Shown in pieces: positions 15,075-19,368 of a stretch of 19,368 bases of DNA. Every line of letters starts with the position of its first letter. Positions within the stretch are counted from its first letter, which is position 1. The notes beneath the pieces are model-generated. The model worked only from the letters and a program-made list of their open reading frames with translations, was not told where the DNA came from and did not search any database. A program made the translations under genes and the position numbers. Location: assembly GCA_009787675.1 (NCBI GenBank), contig WQSU01000010.1, positions 1 through 19,368 of the forward strand. Direction: 5' to 3'. Origin of the DNA: Lentimicrobiaceae bacterium (GTDB lineage: Bacteria > Bacteroidota > Bacteroidia > Bacteroidales > WCHB1-69).

Positions 15075-16025
15075 ATGAGCGAAATTAGACTTAGGAACTA
15101 CACCTTACTCCCACCCGTTGTAAAAAACCTATTGATTATCAACGGTATCATGTACCTGGCAACCGTAGTGTTTGAAACACGCGGCATTGACTTGGCTGGA
15201 ATTTTGGGGCTCCACTTTTTTACTGCCCAAAACTTTGAGATTTGGCAACCCATTACCTACATGTTTATGCACGGAAGTTTTGGGCACTTGTTCTTCAACA
15301 TGTTTGCCTTGTGGATGTTTGGCGCCGCTTTGGAAAACACATGGGGTTCTAAACGCTTCCTGATCTACTACATGGTGTGTGGGATTGGCGCAGGCTTGAT
15401 TCAACTGCTCGTCATTGGCTTGCAAATCTATTCTTTAGGACAAAACCTACCGCCCGACATCGTTAACATGATCCGTGAAAATGGAGCGCAAATATTGAGT
15501 GATGGCAAAAACTACATCGGCGAAATGGGTGCGTACAACAGAGCTTTAAACGCTGTAACGGTGGGCGCTTCAGGCTCAGTATTTGGTTTGCTGCTCGCTT
15601 TCGGGATGATGTATCCCAACTCTGTAATCTATATTTACTTCCTGCTCCCCATAAAAGCCAAGTGGTTTGTTGTTATTTACGGCGCATTGGAACTGTTTTA
15701 TGGCGTTGCCGGAACTAACGATGGCGTAGCGCATTTCGCACATTTGGGCGGCATGCTATTTGGATTTTTCCTACTCCTCTACTGGAATCAGGGAAACCGT
15801 TTTTTTAAGCTTAAAATCCCCACATTCAAGAAGAAACGAAATTATAAATACACCATATCTTCCAACTACAACTACACCTCTCCGCATGTTCGCGATGATG
15901 AATATAACTATCAAAAGAAGCAAACAGAAGAAAAAATAAACCTTATTCTGGACAAAATTTCAAAGAATGGGTATGAGTCATTGACTCAAGAGGAGAAGGA
16001 GTTGTTGTTTAGTCAAAAGAGATAA
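15075..16025 (+). CDS. Rhomboid family intramembrane serine protease
   Basis: A 316-residue polytopic membrane protease that cleaves transmembrane helices. The rhomboid core is clear: TYMFMHGSFGHLFFNMFALW (61-80), catalytic Ser166 in VTVGASGSVFGLLLAF, and catalytic His223 in VAHFAHLGGMLFGF. About six membrane helices are expected. The loop at about 122-160 between helices is longer than in minimal rhomboids. A basic cytoplasmic tail starts near 240 and ends with EEKINLILDKISKNGYESLT, then QEEKELLF, matching the short DUF6576 motif common in Bacteroidota rhomboids. The substrate is unknown; in other bacteria rhomboids are involved in membrane-protein quality control and signalling. It is monocistronic and converges with the zinc-ribbon gene. 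Confidence 0.93.
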   Translation: MSEIRLRNYTLLPPVVKNLLIINGIMYLATVVFETRGIDLAGILGLHFFTAQNFEIWQPITYMFMHGSFGHLFFNMFALWMFGAALENTWGSKRFLIYYMVCGIGAGLIQLLVIGLQIYSLGQNLPPDIVNMIRENGAQILSDGKNYIGEMGAYNRALNAVTVGASGSVFGLLLAFGMMYPNSVIYIYFLLPIKAKWFVVIYGALELFYGVAGTNDGVAHFAHLGGMLFGFFLLLYWNQGNRFFKLKIPTFKKKRNYKYTISSNYNYTSPHVRDDEYNYQKKQTEEKINLILDKISKNGYESLTQEEKELLFSQKR

Positions 16026-16053
16026 GGTTTTCTACAATTATTTAATGCTTGCC

Positions 16054-16770
16054 TCATTTTTTCAAATCTTTCATGTGAAAAGAAAATGAACCTTTTGCAT
16101 CGTTAGCGGTAACTATTACCTTATATTTTGCTCCATTTTTCACATCTCGTAACGTGTCGGAACTGTTGGACAGAAGTTCCGTGATTAAATTGCCCGAATG
16201 GTCGCAAAAATTAATTTTCAGATCGCCATCAGTAATGTTGCTGGAATAGATCAATCCGTAATCACCTTCTTTCACTTGAAAAGTGTGACTTTCTGTTCCA
16301 TTGGCTATTTTAAAACGCATTTTCCAAGTATTACCCCATTTTGTTGAAACAGAATTCCTTGTTCTTAAAGAATTCCACGAATCAGAAGAAAATTGAGTTA
16401 TTATTTCATAAAAAGCAAAAACTAGAAGCATGAAAACCAAAAGAATACCTATTAGCAACAGATGTTTTTTCGGTTTCTCAGGCAGTTGCATCTCCAAATG
16501 CGAATGTGCAACGCCACAGTTAGGACAAAATTTAGCATCATGTGAAATGCGAGCATGACATTGATTGCAAATAACTTCATGACTTCTTTGCCCAAGTGAA
16601 GATCTGAAAATAGCATAAATGATCAAGCCAAAGGTATTTGACAATGTTAATATAAAAAGTAAGACGCAAAGACTTCGTTTTAAGCCTTTTGACTTAGCAT
16701 CTGCATAAACCCAGAAGGCAATTAAACAATTGGCTATCAATGCTACCGTAATAAAGATGAACTCATTCAT
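16054..16770 (-). CDS. Membrane protein with internal zinc ribbon and C-terminal extracytoplasmic domain
   Basis: I do not recognise a named family for the full 238 residues. Two N-terminal membrane segments (about 3-23 and 33-54) surround VYADAKSKGLKRS and end in GLIIYAIFRSSLGQ, an arrangement seen in many short zinc-ribbon membrane proteins. A cytoplasmic zinc ribbon follows: C68-x2-C71 and C82-x2-C85 (CNQC...CPNC). A third membrane segment covers about 103-122. The remaining about 110 residues, probably periplasmic, look beta-rich (KMRFKIANGTESHTFQVKEG and similar) and resemble a small beta-sandwich. Its start overlaps the stop of the 102-residue protein by 4 nt, making it the third gene of the sigma-factor operon. 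A role in sensing envelope or redox state is inference. Confidence 0.7.
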   Translation of the reverse strand: MNEFIFITVALIANCLIAFWVYADAKSKGLKRSLCVLLFILTLSNTFGLIIYAIFRSSLGQRSHEVICNQCHARISHDAKFCPNCGVAHSHLEMQLPEKPKKHLLLIGILLVFMLLVFAFYEIITQFSSDSWNSLRTRNSVSTKWGNTWKMRFKIANGTESHTFQVKEGDYGLIYSSNITDGDLKINFCDHSGNLITELLSNSSDTLRDVKNGAKYKVIVTANDAKGSFSFHMKDLKK

Positions 16771-17075
16771 AAAATTCGTTTTAAGTTAATATTAATTAAG
16801 ATTATTGTATAAAAAGCTAATATGCAAATTGAACTGAAGAATAAAGACCATACAATGATCTTTAATGCTTCGTGGTGAAAAAATGACAAAAATATTACGA
16901 TTTCCAGCAATAATAAGAGAAAAGTTACAATACTTGCTGGAATCAGTAAAAAAGTTCTTTCTTTCTGATGAATCGATTGCATCTTTTGCCATGTTGCCCT
17001 ATCCAAATCTAAGGGTGCATTATACTCCTGACTTAAATTTTTCTTTAAAAGTATATCTATATCGTTCGTTTTCAT
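16767..17075 (-). CDS. Small two-TM protein, possible anti-sigma factor
   Basis: A 102-residue protein with a cytoplasmic N-terminal part of about 40 residues (MKTNDIDILLKKNLSQEYNA, then a helix to IHQKER) and two strong membrane segments, about 41-66 and 71-96. It lacks the HxxxCxxC zinc motif of classic ZAS-type anti-sigma factors. Its start overlaps the stop of the ECF sigma gene by 4 nt, and its stop overlaps the next start by 4 nt. Position, topology and size suit a membrane-anchored regulator of the sigma factor, but there is no sequence match I can name. Confidence 0.6.
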   Translation of the reverse strand: MKTNDIDILLKKNLSQEYNAPLDLDRATWQKMQSIHQKERTFLLIPASIVTFLLLLLEIVIFLSFFHHEALKIIVWSLFFSSICILAFYTIILININLKRIL

Positions 17076-17584
17076 AACAATACCTCCATTTCTTTTTTTA
17101 ATAATTCTTTGGCATAACTGAGCCTAAATTTTACCGTACTCATTGGCAGTTTCATGATTTGCGATATTTCGTTGTATGATAGTTCTCTGAAATAGAATAA
17201 AATAATGGGGATACGGTATTTGTCGTTCAACAGCGATACGGCTTTTTGCAGTTGTTGTATCGTTTCCTGTTCCACCATGGAGTCTTCCACATTGGCATCC
17301 TGAGCTTTAGCTATAATTTCCGAAGCAACATCTTCATCTGAGATTGCTATTTCTTGCCATTTGGGAGCAGATTTTCGATAGAGATTCAGGCATATCGTAT
17401 AGATCCAATTCCTTGGATTTTTTTCTTTTTGAATATTAGCAAATTTTTCCGCTACCTTTACCCATGTAGTGCCGAACAAATCATCGGCATGCATTTGTGA
17501 ACGTGTCAACTTGATGCAAAGCGTATAAATTTGATTTTTATACGTTTGATAGAGATTTTCTAAATTCAATGTATCTGTTGGCAT
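17072..17584 (-). CDS. ECF-type sigma-70 family RNA polymerase sigma factor
   Basis: A 170-residue sigma factor with only regions 2 and 4, as in ECF sigmas. Region 2 is at about 8-72 (LYQTYKNQIYTLCIKLTRSQ, then ADDLFGTTWVKVAEKFANI and PRNWIYTICLNLYRK). Region 4 is at about 113-168 (AVSLLNDKYRIPIILFYFRE, then LSYNEISQIMKLPMSTVKFR and LSYAKELLKKEM), the helix-turn-helix that binds the -35 element. It leads a three-gene operon with 4-nt overlaps into both membrane proteins, the usual layout for a membrane-controlled ECF system. No TAnnTTTG box is visible upstream, which would fit autoregulation from its own promoter type, but that is inference. Confidence 0.93.
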   Translation of the reverse strand: MPTDTLNLENLYQTYKNQIYTLCIKLTRSQMHADDLFGTTWVKVAEKFANIQKEKNPRNWIYTICLNLYRKSAPKWQEIAISDEDVASEIIAKAQDANVEDSMVEQETIQQLQKAVSLLNDKYRIPIILFYFRELSYNEISQIMKLPMSTVKFRLSYAKELLKKEMEVLL

Positions 17585-17658
17585 TGTTCTGTAAATATTC
17601 TTTAACTACATGTATCCTGAAATATTGAATTTGTTAGAAGTTTTTGATTTTTTTACTA

Positions 17659-17689
17659 CGGATTGTGCAGATTAGCACTAATTAATTAA
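17659..17689. repeat. Degenerate nonamer-like repeat between divergent genes
   Basis: GGATTGTGC, AGATTAGCA and CTAATTAAT run end to end and share an ATT core with about 9-bp phase; an imperfect copy continues. It resembles the degraded GGATTACGC-type intergenic simple repeats seen in many bacteria. Support is weak. Confidence 0.3.
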
Positions 17690-17717
17690 CAAAAACATAC
17701 TTATTAACAAATAAAAA

Positions 17718-17725
17718 TATTTTTG
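17718..17725 (+). promoter_or_regulatory. -7 box for the glycosyltransferase gene
   Basis: TATTTTTG matches TAnnTTTG and is followed by TCGCG. It ends 26 bp before the ATG at 17752. No well-placed -33 TTG is seen. Confidence 0.55.
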
Positions 17726-17751
17726 TCGCGACTTTAAATAAAAAATCTCTC

Positions 17752-18855
17752 ATGATTATTGGATTCGACGCCAAAAGAGCCTTTCACAACTTCTCCGGAT
17801 TGGGAAATTACAGTCGTTTGTTAATAAATTCATTATCAAACTTATATAAAGACGACAAGTATCTTCTTTATACGCCCAATTATAAGCCGCATCTTTTACA
17901 TGACTTTGTTAATGATAATTGTAAAATTGTAACGCCTCAAGGTATTACTTCGTGGCTGCCCGCATCTTTTTGGCGCACTTTTTTCATGGCAAATCACATT
18001 AATGCCCAAAATGTGGATATTTTTCATGGTTTGAGCGGCGAGTTGCCGGTTTCCAAGCTAAAAATGCCAAAAGTGGTTACTGTTCACGATCTCATTTTTA
18101 TGCGTTTTCCTGAGTATTATGCCGCTTTTGATAGAAAAATGTACGAAAAGAAGTTTAAACATGCTTGTAATGTTGCAGATAAAATTATTGCCATAAGCAA
18201 ACAAACGGCAGATGATTGTATCCATTTTTTGGGTGCAGACGCCCGAAAAATTGAAATAGCCTACCAAAGCTGCGACCCGATATTTTTTACACCAATAAAA
18301 AATGAAGATGTTTCAAAAAAATACAATTTACCTGCCCGCTTTATTTTATGCATAGGAACTATTGAGAAAAGAAAAAATCTGCTGAATTTGGTAAAAGCCT
18401 TGCCATTTATTGCTGAAGATGTTTCTTTGGTAGCCATTGGAGGAAAAACAGCTTATACCACTCAAATTGAGGAGTATGTAAAAGAGCACAATCTTTCCCA
18501 TCGTGTAAAATTAATGCACAACGTGGCATTCCGCGATTTCCCTGCTTTCTATTTTGCCGCTGCTGCCTTTGTATATCCATCTGTTTTTGAAGGATTTGGC
18601 ATTCCTATTTTGGAAGCGTTGGCAGTAGGAACGCCCGTTGCCACCTCCAACATCTCCTCCATGCCCGAAGTAGGTGGAAACGCAGCCCTCTATTTCGATC
18701 CTTACAATGTTGAAGACATCGCCGAAAAAACAAATCTTTTATTACATGATAAAGAAACTGTTGAGAATCTAAATTCATACAGAATAGTACAGTTAGAGCG
18801 ACTTTCTATAAAAAATACCGCCAAGAATGTGAACGCTGTTTATCATTCCATATAA
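17752..18855 (+). CDS. GT4-type glycosyltransferase
   Basis: A 367-residue GT-B fold retaining glycosyltransferase of the GT4 family (glycosyltransferase family 1 in Pfam terms). The N-terminal acceptor domain starts IGFDAKRAFHNFSGLGNYSR, which holds the glycine-rich loop, and includes VVTVHDLIFMRFPEYY. The C-terminal nucleotide-sugar domain begins near FILCIGTIEKRKNLLNLVKA and carries E280-GFGIPIL-E288 (the E-x7-E motif) followed by ALAVGTPVATSNISSMPEVG. Length is normal. No membrane segment is visible. It probably adds a hexose in surface polysaccharide or lipopolysaccharide synthesis, but it stands alone, so donor and acceptor cannot be inferred. The ECF sigma gene is divergent upstream. 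Confidence 0.9.
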   Translation: MIIGFDAKRAFHNFSGLGNYSRLLINSLSNLYKDDKYLLYTPNYKPHLLHDFVNDNCKIVTPQGITSWLPASFWRTFFMANHINAQNVDIFHGLSGELPVSKLKMPKVVTVHDLIFMRFPEYYAAFDRKMYEKKFKHACNVADKIIAISKQTADDCIHFLGADARKIEIAYQSCDPIFFTPIKNEDVSKKYNLPARFILCIGTIEKRKNLLNLVKALPFIAEDVSLVAIGGKTAYTTQIEEYVKEHNLSHRVKLMHNVAFRDFPAFYFAAAAFVYPSVFEGFGIPILEALAVGTPVATSNISSMPEVGGNAALYFDPYNVEDIAEKTNLLLHDKETVENLNSYRIVQLERLSIKNTAKNVNAVYHSI

Positions 18856-18903
18856 ACTGCCTGTTTTTTCTTTTACCATAATATTATCTTTATAAAATTA
18901 TTA

Positions 18904-18911
18904 TACTTTCG
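18904..18911 (+). promoter_or_regulatory. -7 box for korA
   Basis: TACTTTCG, one change from TAnnTTTG, followed by CACCGC. It lies 78 bp before the ATG at 18990 and would give a leader of about 70 nt in which I see no clear riboswitch. Confidence 0.45.
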
Positions 18912-18989
18912 CACCGCTTTGTCTGTGGTTGAAAGAAATAGCTTGTTCGCATATAATCAATATCTTATATAAAAATTAATACATCAAAA

Positions 18990-19368
18990 ATGAGCAAACA
19001 AATTTTAGAAAAAGAGAGTGTGGTAGTGAAATTTGTGGGCGATTCCGGCGATGGTATGCAGATGTCGGGAACACTGTTCTCCGACACCGCGGCATTGGCA
19101 GGCAACGATATTGCCACATTTCCGGATTATCCCGCCGAGATCAGAGCCCCGCACAACACTATTGCCGGCGTGTCGGGATTTCAAGTGCACATCGGTAAAG
19201 AAACTCGAATTATTGGCGACAAATGCGATGTGCTGGTTGCCATGAATCCGGCGTCGCTGAAAGCCCACCTGAAATGGGTGGAAAAAGGCGGTACCATCAT
19301 TACTGATGTGGATGCCTACGACGAAAAAGCGCTGGAAAAAGCAGGCTACACTGCCAACCCGCTCACCG
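18990..19368 (+). CDS. korA: 2-oxoglutarate:ferredoxin oxidoreductase subunit alpha, 5' part
   Basis: The first 126 residues are present; the gene continues past the window end. The N-terminal part is the gamma-type domain of 2-oxoacid:ferredoxin oxidoreductases, which in KorA is fused in front of the alpha domain. It has VVKFVGDSGDGMQMSGTLFS (GDSGDG at 17-22), then DIATFPDYPAEIRAP and AGVSGFQVHIGKE, and CDVLVAMNPASLKAH. The enzyme oxidises 2-oxoglutarate (or another 2-oxoacid) with CoA and ferredoxin to an acyl-CoA and CO2, and is common in anaerobic Bacteroidota. The ATG at 18990 starts right before the conserved region. The substrate cannot be told from this fragment, and korB should lie just outside the window. 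Confidence 0.9.
   Translation, partial: MSKQILEKESVVVKFVGDSGDGMQMSGTLFSDTAALAGNDIATFPDYPAEIRAPHNTIAGVSGFQVHIGKETRIIGDKCDVLVAMNPASLKAHLKWVEKGGTIITDVDAYDEKALEKAGYTANPLT

Noticed and set aside
18912..18989. Riboswitch in the korA leader
   Set aside because: The leader is about 70 nt, AT-rich, and shows no conserved riboswitch core or clear stems.

Overview
The window looks like chromosomal DNA of a Bacteroidota species, probably near the Bacteroidales. Two secreted peptidases carry C-terminal type IX secretion (T9SS) sorting domains. Genes typical of the phylum are present: a DUF1599 protein, a BT_3928-type DoxX protein, an OstA-like protein, a 2TM protein and a rhomboid with a DUF6576-like tail. 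Promoters have the phylum's TAnnTTTG -7 box rather than a TATAAT box, and start codons lack clear Shine-Dalgarno sequences. The DNA is AT-rich, mostly housekeeping, with some accessory insertions.

Layout. Positions 1-759 hold a coiled-coil plus PD-(D/E)XK-like protein whose N-terminal half is a 33-bp tandem repeat. Positions 811-3096 encode a gingipain-like C25 peptidase; its sorting domain contains two blocks of short simple repeats. At 3221-5038 are a DUF1599 protein and a BT_3928/DoxX-type membrane protein. The 5039-5428 gap holds a broken helix-turn-helix gene, then (minus strand) tRNA-Cys(GCA) with its own promoter and a hairpin terminator. On the minus strand, 10163 down to 5429 is one tight gene string: PcrA/UvrD helicase, XseB, a MORN-repeat lipoprotein and an OstA-like protein.

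A second minus-strand string, 14902 down to 10293, is pyrH, a 2TM protein, a large T9SS subtilase and frr. The usual pyrH-frr neighbourhood is thus split by a surface protease, with 4-nt overlaps on one side and a REP-like palindrome on the other. A rhomboid protease follows on the plus strand at 15075-16025. From 17584 down to 16054 is an ECF sigma-factor operon with two membrane proteins, the second a zinc-ribbon protein. The last genes are a GT4 glycosyltransferase and the start of korA (2-oxoacid:ferredoxin oxidoreductase), cut by the window end.

No CRISPR array, prophage, complete insertion sequence or obvious defence system is visible. The points most worth a second look are the ECF/zinc-ribbon module, the protease insertion between pyrH and frr, the repeat-invaded sorting domain, the REP-like palindrome, and an inverted repeat on the predicted rhomboid transcription start.
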